Made by a program: the position numbers and the translations under genes. From positions 51,933-115,932 of the forward strand of contig JADFZQ010000011.1 of NCBI GenBank assembly GCA_015232455.1: DNA of 64,000 nt, read 5' to 3'. Of this stretch, positions 10,968 to 19,656 are shown in pieces. Positions within the stretch are counted from its first letter, which is position 1. Each line of letters opens with the position of its first letter. A model generated the notes under the pieces. It searched no databases. It saw only the letters and a program-made list of their open reading frames with translations, and had not been told where the DNA came from. Source of the stretch: Desulfamplus sp. GTDB lineage: Bacteria > Desulfobacterota > Desulfobacteria > Desulfobacterales > Desulfobacteraceae.

Positions 10968-11359
10968 AGAGAGGTTTCCTATTCAAAATTAGGATTGCTG
11001 AATTAAAAAAACACTTTTTTAAGAAAAACGAATATATCATTGTACTATATATTGACAAGCTATTTCTATGAAATATTGAATCATGTTTATTATTTCAAAG
11101 ATAATTTTTTAGTGAACTAATATCACGACCGAGATTATGGTTTTGGCACTACAGAACCGACAATTGATTTAATATCTATGTTATGCTATTTCATTTGGGT
11201 GCATTTAATTTGAGTTGAAACTGGTGTTTCAAGCATATTGCTTATCTCTGGAAGGCTATCTCTGAGTGTTCTTCCAACTGAGATGAAACAGACCCATTTC
11301 ATTTAAAGTATTATTAAAAAATTCAAAATAACTTCTTGGACTTGGTTAGGAGAAAAATA
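10968..11359. other. 392-bp intergenic region holding divergent promoters and a structured leader
   Basis: An AT-rich stretch between the divergent chemoreceptor and purD-purE genes. The left half shows no conserved structure that I can identify. The right half (11213-11302) holds the nested hairpins listed separately. The ribosome site TTAGGAG at 11346-11352 belongs to purD-purE. Confidence 0.6.
11213..11302 (+). ncRNA. Candidate structured leader (three-way junction) upstream of purD-purE
   Basis: Three helices abut with no unpaired bases at the junction. P1 is GGTGTTTC (11223-11230) with GAAACA-GA-CC (11285-11294). P2 is AAGC-ATATT-GCTT (11231-11243). P3 is ATCTC-T-GGAAG (11244-11254) with CTTCC-AACT-GAGAT (11271-11284). 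Two rival hairpins compete for the P1 strands: TTGAAAC (11215-11221) with GTTTCAA (11226-11232), and ATGAAA (11283-11288) with TTTCAT (11297-11302). Exclusive alternatives of this sort are typical of regulatory leaders. It matches no riboswitch class that I recognise; the fold was done by eye and could be chance. Confidence 0.4.
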
Positions 11360-13126
11360 ATGAACATTTTAGTTGTAGGGAGTGGAGGCAGAGAACATGC
11401 TCTTATCTGGAAAATTTCTAAAAGTGAAGTTGTAAAAAAAATTTATTGTGCACCCGGAAATGCTGGAACTGCAAATCTTGCCCAAAATATTCCAATAAGC
11501 TCTGATGATATTGATGCTTTGGTAGCTTTTGCTATTGAAAAAGGTATTGATCTTACTGTTGTAGGTCCAGAAGCACCCCTTGCTGCTGGAATTGTTGATC
11601 TTTTTGAATCAAAGGGGCTAAAGGCATTCGGTCCATCAAAAAAAGCAGCTCAACTTGAAGCAAGCAAGACATTTGCAAAAAATATCATGGAAAAATATAA
11701 TATTCCAACAGCACGCGGCAAATCTTTCACAGAGATAGATAGGGCAAAGAGCTACGTAAAACAGATAGGCTCACCACTTGTGGTAAAAGCAGACGGGCTT
11801 GCAGCAGGTAAAGGAGTCTTTGTCTGTCAAACAGAAGAGGAAGCTATCAAAGCACTTGATGAGATAATGAGTGGCAAAATATTTGGTGATGCTGGCTCTC
11901 TTGTTGTTATAGAGGAGTGTCTTGTTGGTGAAGAGGCATCATTTATAGCTTTAACTGATGGTAAAACAGTTCTACCTCTTCCTACATCTCAAGATCACAA
12001 AAGGGTCTTTGACAATGATCAAGGACCAAATACAGGTGGTATGGGTGCTTACTCTCCAGCACCTGTTCTTGATTTTATGCTAAGAAGAAAAGCAATGAAT
12101 GAGGTTATGATTCCAGCAGTCAAAGCAATGGCAGCAGAGGGGATTCCCTTTAAAGGGGTTCTTTATGCGGGACTTATGATCCACAAAGATGAGATAAAGG
12201 TGCTTGAATTTAATGTAAGACTTGGAGACCCAGAGACCCAGCCTATTTTAATGAGACTTAAAAGTGATCTTGTTCCACTCATGGAGGCTTGCGTTGATGG
12301 CACTCTTCATAAATTGAAAACTGAAATAGATCCAAGAAGCACAATGTGCGTTGTCATGGCTGCTGGTGGCTATCCCGGGTCATACAAAAAAGGTGCTATA
12401 ATTAAAGGACTTGATAAGGCAGCAGCTCTATCTGATATTGTTGTTTTTCATGCAGGCACAACTTTTAATAATGGAGAGGTTATAACTAATGGCGGCAGAG
12501 TCCTTGGAGTTACTGCTCTTGGAGAAGGGATTAAAGATGCTATGGATAAAGTATATGATGCTTGCGATAAAATCTCATGGGAAGGCAGCTTTTATCGCAA
12601 TGACATTGGAGCAAGGGCAATTGTAAGGTTGTCTATTCCCCCAAGGGTTGGTGTAATAATGGGTAGTGATTCAGATTTGCCTGTTATGGAAGAGACCCTC
12701 AAGATTCTAAAAAAATTTGATATTTCTTATGAGGTTACAGTTGCCTCAGCCCATAGAACTCCTGCAAGAGCTGAAGAGTTTGCAAAAACTGCCCGTAAAA
12801 AAGGAATGGGTGTAATTATTGCTGGGGCAGGTCATGCAGCCCACCTTGCTGGAGTTTTAGCAGCTCACACAACTTTGCCTGTTCTTGGTGTCCCAATTGA
12901 CTCTTCCGCTCTTCAGGGATTGGACTCTCTTCTTTCAACTGTTCAGATGCCTCCTGGTGTTCCTGTTGGAACTCTTGCTATTGGAAAATCAGGTGCTTTA
13001 AATGCAGGGGTTCTTGCTGCCCAAATACTTGCTGTATCTGATTGTGAGCTTGCTGCAAAACTTGATAAGTATAAAAAAGATATGGCTGATAAGGTCAATA
13101 AAAAGGCTGAAACACTCGGATGGTAA
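11360..13126 (+). CDS. purDE: Phosphoribosylamine-glycine ligase fused to N5-CAIR mutase (PurD-PurE)
   Basis: 588 aa. The ATG at 11360 is chosen over an upstream TTG because TTAGGAG precedes it and the protein then begins MNILVVGSGGREHAL, the usual PurD start. Residues 1 to about 425 are a complete PurD ATP-grasp enzyme (KADGLAAGKGV; DHKRVFDNDQGPNTGGMG). With almost no linker (RLSIPPRVGVIMGSDSDLP), residues of about 430-588 are class I PurE, with the GSDSD, SAHRTP and GTLAIGK motifs. The glycine-rich loop reads AGHAAHLAG rather than AGGAAHLPG. PurD makes GAR and PurE converts N5-CAIR to CAIR, non-consecutive steps of purine synthesis. Both halves look active. Confidence 0.93.
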   Translation: MNILVVGSGGREHALIWKISKSEVVKKIYCAPGNAGTANLAQNIPISSDDIDALVAFAIEKGIDLTVVGPEAPLAAGIVDLFESKGLKAFGPSKKAAQLEASKTFAKNIMEKYNIPTARGKSFTEIDRAKSYVKQIGSPLVVKADGLAAGKGVFVCQTEEEAIKALDEIMSGKIFGDAGSLVVIEECLVGEEASFIALTDGKTVLPLPTSQDHKRVFDNDQGPNTGGMGAYSPAPVLDFMLRRKAMNEVMIPAVKAMAAEGIPFKGVLYAGLMIHKDEIKVLEFNVRLGDPETQPILMRLKSDLVPLMEACVDGTLHKLKTEIDPRSTMCVVMAAGGYPGSYKKGAIIKGLDKAAALSDIVVFHAGTTFNNGEVITNGGRVLGVTALGEGIKDAMDKVYDACDKISWEGSFYRNDIGARAIVRLSIPPRVGVIMGSDSDLPVMEETLKILKKFDISYEVTVASAHRTPARAEEFAKTARKKGMGVIIAGAGHAAHLAGVLAAHTTLPVLGVPIDSSALQGLDSLLSTVQMPPGVPVGTLAIGKSGALNAGVLAAQILAVSDCELAAKLDKYKKDMADKVNKKAETLGW

Positions 13127-13214
13127 AATAACACTTGGTGGTAAAATTATAGTTTTGATTGGCTGGAAGATGCTGTATTATTGGTAATATTATATCTTGC
13201 ATTCGGCAATAGTT

Positions 13215-13859
13215 ATGTCTGAGATTGTTAAAATAGAAAATTTTGTAGATTCATCAGAAGCGATTAATAAAGCCGCTAAGACTATCAATTTAGGCGGAGT
13301 TGTTGTGTTTCCTGCTAAATGTCTTTATGGAGTCGCTGTTGATGCTTTGAATTCAGAAGCTGTCAATCGCGTGTTTAACATCAAGCAGAGACCCTCTAAT
13401 AATCCGCTTCTTGTTCTTATTGATGATATAAGTCAGTTGAACTCTCTTTTAAAACCAATCTCAGAAAAGCAACTGATTTCTGAACAAGCTCTTTATTTAA
13501 TTGACAAATTTTGGCCCGGAAACATTACTCTTGTCTTTCATGCTTCACCAGCTTTGCCAAAAACATTAACTTCTGGAACTGGCAAAATTGGTGTGAGAGT
13601 TCCGGGACACCCTGTTGCAAGGGCTTTAGTTAAAGCTGTAGGGAAACCTATCACAGGCACAAGTGCCAATATTTCAGGACAAGCTGGGTGTAAAGAAATA
13701 TCCATGCTTGCCCCTGAAATTTTAAGTAAAGTTGATATGGTTCTTGATGCTGGAACTCTTAAAGGTGGTATTGGCTCAACAGTTGTTGATCTTACTTGTA
13801 ACCCTATCAAAATTCTAAGGCAGGGTGAGATTGCAAGTAGTGAGATTTTGAAAGAGTAA
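13215..13859 (+). CDS. tsaC: Sua5/YciO/YrdC family protein, probable threonylcarbamoyl-AMP synthase
   Basis: 214 aa from the ATG at 13215; the frame extends upstream to a TTG, but that part is not family-like. YrdC-domain marks are GGVVVFPAKCLYGVA, KQRPSNNPLLVLI, WPGNITLVFHA, KIGVRVPGHPV and GKPITGTSANISGQ. The length suits the short TsaC form without the Sua5 tail. The family condenses threonine, bicarbonate and ATP to threonylcarbamoyl-AMP for the t6A modification of ANN-decoding tRNAs. It lies 88 bp after purD-purE and 11 bp before the next gene, consistent with one operon. A YciO-type role without tRNA activity cannot be excluded. Confidence 0.85.
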   Translation: MSEIVKIENFVDSSEAINKAAKTINLGGVVVFPAKCLYGVAVDALNSEAVNRVFNIKQRPSNNPLLVLIDDISQLNSLLKPISEKQLISEQALYLIDKFWPGNITLVFHASPALPKTLTSGTGKIGVRVPGHPVARALVKAVGKPITGTSANISGQAGCKEISMLAPEILSKVDMVLDAGTLKGGIGSTVVDLTCNPIKILRQGEIASSEILKE

Positions 13860-13870
13860 GGAGAAATAAA

Positions 13871-14143
13871 ATGAATATAACTATTTCCATTGAGGATAAT
13901 TTATTTAAACAAGCCCATTATGCTGCTAAATCCATGAACAAAACGGTAGAGCAGCTTATTTATGAGTATATCAAACGATTTGAAAATGCTTCAAATATAA
14001 AACTTGAACCTAATGATGAACAAATGTTTACTGATAGTTGCCCCAGAGAGCCCGGTTTGTTAAAAGGAAAAATAAAAATTGCTGATAATTTTGATGATCC
14101 ACTACCTGAATCTATTATGTACGCATTTATGGGGGATTTGTAA
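13871..14143 (+). CDS. Small antitoxin-like protein without an adjacent toxin
   Basis: 90 aa, with ribosome site AAGGAGA. The N-terminus (MNITISIEDNLFKQAHYAAK, then KTVEQLIYEYIKRF) looks like a ribbon-helix-helix DNA-binding fold. The C-terminus (GLLKGKIKIADNFDDPLPES) resembles the toxin-binding tail of VapB/DUF2281-type antitoxins. Such genes usually overlap a PIN-domain toxin; here the overlapping gene (TAATG, one shared base) is the deaminase mtaD. No toxin is visible on either side. It may be an orphan antitoxin or a regulator derived from one. Confidence 0.6.
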   Translation: MNITISIEDNLFKQAHYAAKSMNKTVEQLIYEYIKRFENASNIKLEPNDEQMFTDSCPREPGLLKGKIKIADNFDDPLPESIMYAFMGDL

Positions 14144-15447
14144 TGGATATTTTAATAAAAAACGGGATTGTCTTAACAATAGACTCTCAGATGAGACGCA
14201 TTGATAACGGATATGTTGCTGTTAAAGATGGTCAGATTGTGGAGATTGGATCATCTAAAGATTTGGCAATAACTCAAGCAAAAGAGGTTATTGACGCAAA
14301 GGGCGGAATTATCATGCCGGGTCTTATTAACAGCCACACTCACGCCTCTATGACCCTTTTTCGTGGCATTGCTGATGATCTGCCATTAATGGATTGGCTA
14401 AATAACCATATTTTTCCTGCTGAATCTAAACTTACACCACATTGGGTATATACAGGTGCAAAACTTGCTTGTGCTGAGATGATACTCTCTGGCACAACCT
14501 GTTTTTGTGATATGTATCTGTTTGAAGATGAAGTTGCAAAAGCTGCCTATGAATCTTCAATGCGGGCAGTTGTGGGTGAAGTTCTTTACGATTTTCCATC
14601 TCCATGTTATGGTCAGATAGAACAGGGTTTTGAATATGTAGCTGCAATGATTCAAAAGTGGGGAGGTAAATCAAATTCTTTAATTACAGTTGCAGTTGAA
14701 CCCCACTCAACATACCTTTGCGAACCAAAACTTATTCAAAGAGCTGCCGAGATTGCCCATAAAAATTCAACTCCTCTGATTATCCATGTTGCAGAGACTT
14801 TAAGCGAATCTGCACAGATAAATGAGAGGTATGGTGTAACTCCTGTAAAATATTTGGCTGATATTGGTGTGCTTGGATCAAATCTTGTTGCATGTCATTC
14901 TGTCCATCTGACTGAATCTGACATGGAGCTTTACAAAACTTTTGATGTAAAGGTTGCTCATTGTCCTGAAAGCAATATGAAACTTGCCTCTGGTGTTGCA
15001 CCTATCCCACGAATGATAGAAAAAGAAATCTGTGTTGGACTTGGAACTGACGGCTGTGCAAGCAACAATGATCTTGATATGTTTCTTGAGATGGATACAG
15101 CAGCAAAACTTCATAAGGTCTTTACAATGAATCCAGAGGCATTAAATGCCCAAACTGCCATTAAAATGGCAACTATCAACAGTGCAAGGGCATTGGGACT
15201 TGATAGTATCACAGGAACCCTTGAAGTTGGCAAAAAAGCTGATATTATTGTAGTAAATACGTCTGCCCTTCACATGATTCCAATGTATAACCCATATTCA
15301 CATCTTGTTTATTCTACCACTGGCAATGATGTTGTTGTAAGTATAATTAACGGTAAGATAGTTATGAAAGATCGCAAACTACTTACAATTGATATTGATA
15401 GTTTATCTGCTGATGTAAGAGAGATTGCTGAGCTTATAAGTAAGTAA
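14143..15447 (+). CDS. mtaD: 5-methylthioadenosine/S-adenosylhomocysteine deaminase-type amidohydrolase
   Basis: 434 aa. Amidohydrolase signature: an N-terminal beta domain, GLINSHTHASMTLFRGIADD with the metal-binding HxH, HPDHL-like later metal sites (IIHVAET, ACHSVHLT) and a catalytic-Asp region GLGTDGCASNNDLDMF. The family deaminates methylthioadenosine, SAH or 6-amino-futalosine, and the sequence alone does not separate these substrates. Its start overlaps the stop of the antitoxin-like gene by one base, so translation is probably coupled. A nucleoside phosphorylase elsewhere in the window (25190) could act in the same purine-salvage route, but the two are not linked. Confidence 0.88.
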   Translation: MDILIKNGIVLTIDSQMRRIDNGYVAVKDGQIVEIGSSKDLAITQAKEVIDAKGGIIMPGLINSHTHASMTLFRGIADDLPLMDWLNNHIFPAESKLTPHWVYTGAKLACAEMILSGTTCFCDMYLFEDEVAKAAYESSMRAVVGEVLYDFPSPCYGQIEQGFEYVAAMIQKWGGKSNSLITVAVEPHSTYLCEPKLIQRAAEIAHKNSTPLIIHVAETLSESAQINERYGVTPVKYLADIGVLGSNLVACHSVHLTESDMELYKTFDVKVAHCPESNMKLASGVAPIPRMIEKEICVGLGTDGCASNNDLDMFLEMDTAAKLHKVFTMNPEALNAQTAIKMATINSARALGLDSITGTLEVGKKADIIVVNTSALHMIPMYNPYSHLVYSTTGNDVVVSIINGKIVMKDRKLLTIDIDSLSADVREIAELISK

Positions 15448-15641
15448 CAGATGTTGTTATTGCTTTTGTAGTATTTGGACAAATAGAGAATATTATGATA
15501 TGCGGTTTCCTAAATGATAATTATTTTATAAAAGTAATTGTCTCTTGATATTTGTATTATCTTATATTAAAGATATTATATAGATATGTAAATTTATATA
15601 AACTATTTTTAATAAAACAGCTATTTTTTACACGGAGTTTT

Positions 15642-16853
15642 ATGCAGCCTGACAATATGCTCTCTTCTGAAAAGCAGACAATACTAATTGTTGATGACTC
15701 TCCTGAAAATATAAAGATACTTAACCAAATACTCCGAGACGACTATTTTATTACAGTTGCTACCAGCGGAGAAAGTGCTCTTTCTCATATAAATTCCCGT
15801 TTAAATATTGAGCCTATTAATATTGCAGAGGTAAAAATTGCAAGTAAAACTAATATTATAAATAATCTTTCTAATAGCCTGTCCAATACAAAACAACAAT
15901 TACCAGATATTATCCTGCTTGATATTATGATGCCATCAATGGATGGTTACGAGGTATGCAGACAAATCAAAAATAACCCCAAAACATTTGATATTCCTAT
16001 TATATTTATCACCGCAAAAGATGAAGTTGAAGATGAAGAGATGGGATTTAAGCTCGGAGCTGTTGATTACATTACAAAACCAGTTAGCCCTCCTATTGTA
16101 AAGGCAAGAGTGAAAACTCATCTGTTAATTAAAAAACAACATGATCTTCTATTAAATAGTATTTCGATGTTGCAACACAGGGCAGAAATTCTACAACATA
16201 AAGCAGAGATTGGTATGCTTGCCGCTGGTCTTGCACATGATATTAATAATATTCTATTTGTCTCAATGATGATAGAAAACCTTATATACTTGGTACCAGA
16301 TGATCTAAAAGAGAAAAGCATCATAATTGACTATGTGAAAAGCACAATGGAAAGTTTAGAGATGGGCAGAGATATTTGTCGAGGATTTACAAATTATCTG
16401 AAAGATATTGGAGAGGAAGAGACTATCCAACCATTTCCACCACTTCTTAAGCCCTTAGATATGTTTCAAAGAACATTTAAAGTTAAACTCTTCAGAGATA
16501 TATCTTCAGACTTACCTTATCTAAAGTGCAAGAGTTCTCAAATTAAACGTGTAATTGTCAATCTTTTTATCAACGCCTGTCAGGCTGTCGAATCACAAAA
16601 GAATGGACGTATTACAATTCGTGTATGGAGTGAGAATGCACAGATATTTTTCTCAATTAGTGATAATGGTCCAGGAATACCTGATCATGTTTTACAACAT
16701 ATTTTTGATGAACATTACACAACCCGAAAAGATGGTAATGGTCTCGGACTCTCTATGGCACAAAAGATTATAAATAGCCATAAAGGGACAATATATTGTT
16801 CAACTGTAGTAGGTGAAGGTAGCACTTTCACATTCTCATTGCCTGTTTTTTGA
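15642..16853 (+). CDS. Receiver-histidine kinase (REC at the N-terminus)
   Basis: 403 aa from the ATG at 15642, preceded by ACGGAG; the longer frame lacks a good start. Residues of about 12-160 are a receiver domain (LIVDDSPENIKIL; phospho-Asp in IILLDIMMPSMDGYEV; Lys in DYITKPVSPP), interrupted after the second strand by an insert of about 35 Asn/Ser-rich residues. A short coiled coil follows, then a histidine-kinase core: H-box GLAHDINNI, N-box LFINACQAV, DNGPGIPD and GNGLGLSMAQ. There is no membrane segment, so it is cytosolic. Its cognate partner is not evident. Confidence 0.87.
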   Translation: MQPDNMLSSEKQTILIVDDSPENIKILNQILRDDYFITVATSGESALSHINSRLNIEPINIAEVKIASKTNIINNLSNSLSNTKQQLPDIILLDIMMPSMDGYEVCRQIKNNPKTFDIPIIFITAKDEVEDEEMGFKLGAVDYITKPVSPPIVKARVKTHLLIKKQHDLLLNSISMLQHRAEILQHKAEIGMLAAGLAHDINNILFVSMMIENLIYLVPDDLKEKSIIIDYVKSTMESLEMGRDICRGFTNYLKDIGEEETIQPFPPLLKPLDMFQRTFKVKLFRDISSDLPYLKCKSSQIKRVIVNLFINACQAVESQKNGRITIRVWSENAQIFFSISDNGPGIPDHVLQHIFDEHYTTRKDGNGLGLSMAQKIINSHKGTIYCSTVVGEGSTFTFSLPVF

Positions 16854-16920
16854 GCATTGTCCGATTAGAGTTAAACATTTCGTAAAAAATCTTAAATCTT
16901 TCAAATAAAGAATTCTTCTA

Positions 16921-16950
16921 TAGAGCCTGTTTAAATCATGAGGCTCTAAA
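16921..16950. terminator. Weak hairpin downstream of the receiver-kinase gene
   Basis: TAGAGCCT and AGGCTCTA form an 8-bp stem around a 12-base loop. No clear T-run follows on the plus strand. The rest of the 16854-17117 gap is AT-rich, and I see nothing else in it. Confidence 0.35.
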
Positions 16951-17117
16951 CTCCTCGTTAGCTCTTCTAATTAAACAGATAATAAATTTAGATTTCCCAA
17001 ATTTTCATATATAACTTGAAAGAGCTGCCAGTGCATGTTAGAAATTGAGCCTTTTTTAAGAAAACATCTCTTAAGTTAAAATAATCCCAAATAAATCTAT
17101 ATAAATAAGGAGTTATA

Positions 17118-18119
17118 ATGGTTAATATAATCATAAAGAAAACAAGATGTTTTGTAATTATTATCGCTTTAACCACACTTTATCTATCTGTAGCTGCCAA
17201 CTCGATCAACGCTAAATTGATCGATAGAATTGTAGCAATCGTGAATAATGATGTCATTACTCTTATTGATCTTAATAGTGCCTTGCAACCATATCTACAA
17301 AAGCTCGAATCTTCTGGTTATGGGGCTGAGAAAAAAAAGGAGATTCTCTCCCAGTTGACAGGCGACATGCTCAACCGTATGGTTGAGCGTAAACTTACAG
17401 ATCAGGAGGCAAAGCGTCTTAAGATAACTGTATCAGATAAAGAGGTTGACTCTGCAATTGAGAGAGTTAAACAATCTCAGTTAATGAGCCAAGAAGAGCT
17501 TGAAAAAGCACTCAAAGATGATGGACTATCATTTTCAGAGTATCGTGAAAAGATACGCGAAGAGATACTAAGACCAAAACTTATTAACCAAAGTATTAAA
17601 TCAAAGGTAGTTGTTACAGATAGCGATATAAAAAAATATTATGAGAAACATAATCAAGATTTTGCTGGCATAACAAAATACTATTTGAGAAATATTTTGA
17701 TAAAATCAGAAGAGAGCAAAGACCAGAGCAAAAAAAAGATAGAAAATATTAAAAAACGTCTTGATGGTGGCGAAGATTTCAAGGCAGTTGCAAAGGCAGA
17801 GTCAGAAGGGTCAAATGCAGAAGAGGAGGGTGACCTTGGTTTTTTTGATTGGGAGACATTGTCTGATACAATTAAAAATGCGGTTCAAAATCTTAAAATA
17901 GGCGATCATACTGATGTGATAGAGACTGATCAGGGCTATCAAATTTTTTATGTTGAAAATATTGATAATCAAAATTCAAATAAAGCAGATTCAGTTAAAT
18001 TAGATAAAGAGGTCTCTGAGGCTATCTCAAAGAGACTGTATGACGATATTGTTGAAACAAAGTTTAGAGAGTGGTTAGACGCTTTGAGAGCAAAATCACA
18101 TATTAAAATTATGCTTTAA
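17118..18119 (+). CDS. surA: Periplasmic peptidyl-prolyl cis-trans isomerase / outer-membrane protein chaperone, SurA-like
   Basis: 333 aa with an AAGGAG ribosome site. The N-terminal hydrophobic signal (about 12-30) ends near SINAK. SurA-type N-terminal domain: DRIVAIVNNDVITLIDL, then LNRMVERKLTDQEAKRL. One parvulin domain follows (ILIKSEES...FKAVAKAESEGSNAEEEGDLGFFDWETL). SurA of E. coli has two parvulin domains; one is usual in deltaproteobacterial forms. It should help outer-membrane proteins fold, which suits a Gram-negative cell. It is separated from the downstream transporter by a repeat, so it is probably monocistronic. Confidence 0.85.
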   Translation: MVNIIIKKTRCFVIIIALTTLYLSVAANSINAKLIDRIVAIVNNDVITLIDLNSALQPYLQKLESSGYGAEKKKEILSQLTGDMLNRMVERKLTDQEAKRLKITVSDKEVDSAIERVKQSQLMSQEELEKALKDDGLSFSEYREKIREEILRPKLINQSIKSKVVVTDSDIKKYYEKHNQDFAGITKYYLRNILIKSEESKDQSKKKIENIKKRLDGGEDFKAVAKAESEGSNAEEEGDLGFFDWETLSDTIKNAVQNLKIGDHTDVIETDQGYQIFYVENIDNQNSNKADSVKLDKEVSEAISKRLYDDIVETKFREWLDALRAKSHIKIML

Positions 18120-18129
18120 TCTTAAGAGA

Positions 18130-18200
18130 TATACTCTAAGAAGGCATTAATTGAGCTTTTTATATCTAAGTAGAGACGCACGGTCGTGCGTCCCTACTTA
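18130..18200 (+). repeat. Extragenic palindrome element, copy with near-perfect stem
   Basis: A conserved lead, ATACTCTAAGAAGG then CATTAATTGAGCTTTTTATA, runs into a stem of TAAGTAG-A-GACGCACG and CGTGCGTC-C-CTACTTA (18167-18200), with one A/C mismatch. The lead is nearly the same at 32231. It lies just after surA. A reversed AAGGTCATAGA near 18228 resembles the tail found at other copies. Confidence 0.75.
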
Positions 18201-18284
18201 ATTTATCTCCTTTAACAGTATATTCTCAAAGGTCATAGATTTAGTTTTCTATCTATCAATCCCTTAATTTTAAGGATAAATAAC

Positions 18285-19622
18285 ATGGATACATTGAGCA
18301 ATAACCAACCTAATCCTACTCGTCAAGCAGAGCCAGAGCCTGAAGCATTAGCACAAGTGCTTGAGCTGCTGCAAAAACATAAGTTGATTCAAGCAGTTGT
18401 TGATAAACAGAACCTACCAGCATTGCGTAAATTGCTTGAGCAGCTCTCTACTAAGTCTATTGGAAGTATTATTGAAGCTCTGCCCTCAGACGATCAGCAG
18501 TTTGTCTGGGAGCATATAAGAGATGAGAGAAAGGAAGAGATACTTCTCGGAATATCAGATGACATGAGAGTTGAGCTTGTTTCTGAAATCAAGCCTCGCG
18601 ATCAAAGCACTATGATTAGGGTATTTGATCTCCATAAAGGGTGTCTTAGGCAGATTCCAATAGAGTCAAGAAGAGACCTTGCTGGAGCAAAGCCTATTTG
18701 GGTTGACTTAGTAACACCTGAAGATGAACAACTTTCATGGGCAAGAGAGATATTTGGTGTAGATATTCCTAACCCTAATGATTTGACAGATTTGGAGACA
18801 AGTGCCCGTTTTTATGTTGAAGATAATGGAGAGATTCATCTACATTCCAACTTTTTGCTTGATCGTAAGGAAGAGTCACGCAATGTTACAGTTGCGTTTA
18901 TTCTAAATAGAGGGACACTCTTTTCTGTGCGTAGTGAAGAGCTTCCAGTATTTCGACTCCAGAGGCTTCGTGCAAGAGCAGAGTCTGGTTATGTATCTGA
19001 AGCAAAAGATATTTTGCTTGACCTTTATGCTGCTGATGTTGAATATTCAGCCAATGCTCTTGAAAATGTCTATTCTGAAATGGAAAATATCAGCAAACGT
19101 GTATTAGGGGCAAGAATAAGCGATGATGAAGCAGAAGATATGCTTGCAATGATTGCCTCAGAAGAGGACTTAAATGGACGCATAAGACGCAATGTTCTTG
19201 ATACCCGCAATGCTCTCTCTTTTCTTATGAGGCGTAAAATACTCTCTATGGAGCAGCATGAAGAGGGAAACGAAATTTTACGAGATATTGACTCATTAGA
19301 TGGTCATACAGCATTTCTATTTAACAAGATAAAATTTTTGCTTGATGCTACTGATTCCACAATCAATATTAACCAAAATAAAGATATAAAAAGATTAACA
19401 GTTCTTGGCGTTGTGTTTATGCCATTAAATATACTTGCTGGTATTGGTGGAATGTCAGAGTTCTCAATGATGACTCAAGGAATATCTTGGCAGCTTGCCT
19501 ACGGCTGCCTTATGCTGACAATGATTGTTCTTGGAGGGTTTACATATATTGGACTAAAGGTTTATGAGCGGTATAAAAATAGACATTGGATTAGGCATTG
19601 GATTAAATCAAAACGAACCTAA
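18285..19622 (+). CDS. CorA-type divalent cation transporter with MgtE-like N-terminal domain
   Basis: 445 aa. Residues of about 20-110 resemble the helical MgtE_N sensor (LRKLLEQLSTKSIGSIIEAL, FVWEHIRDERKEEILLGIS). The rest is CorA-like: a cytoplasmic funnel with long helices, then two C-terminal transmembrane helices joined by GIGGMSEFSMMTQGISW. The CorA signature GMN at the end of the first helix reads GMS here. The positively charged tail KVYERYKNRHWIRHW fits the basic cytoplasmic ring. Mg2+ or another divalent ion is likely, but the altered signature leaves selectivity open. It is preceded by an AAGGA ribosome site. Confidence 0.82.
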   Translation: MDTLSNNQPNPTRQAEPEPEALAQVLELLQKHKLIQAVVDKQNLPALRKLLEQLSTKSIGSIIEALPSDDQQFVWEHIRDERKEEILLGISDDMRVELVSEIKPRDQSTMIRVFDLHKGCLRQIPIESRRDLAGAKPIWVDLVTPEDEQLSWAREIFGVDIPNPNDLTDLETSARFYVEDNGEIHLHSNFLLDRKEESRNVTVAFILNRGTLFSVRSEELPVFRLQRLRARAESGYVSEAKDILLDLYAADVEYSANALENVYSEMENISKRVLGARISDDEAEDMLAMIASEEDLNGRIRRNVLDTRNALSFLMRRKILSMEQHEEGNEILRDIDSLDGHTAFLFNKIKFLLDATDSTININQNKDIKRLTVLGVVFMPLNILAGIGGMSEFSMMTQGISWQLAYGCLMLTMIVLGGFTYIGLKVYERYKNRHWIRHWIKSKRT

Positions 19623-19656
19623 ACGATTAAATTAATACGGTGTAGAGTGCAGTTCT

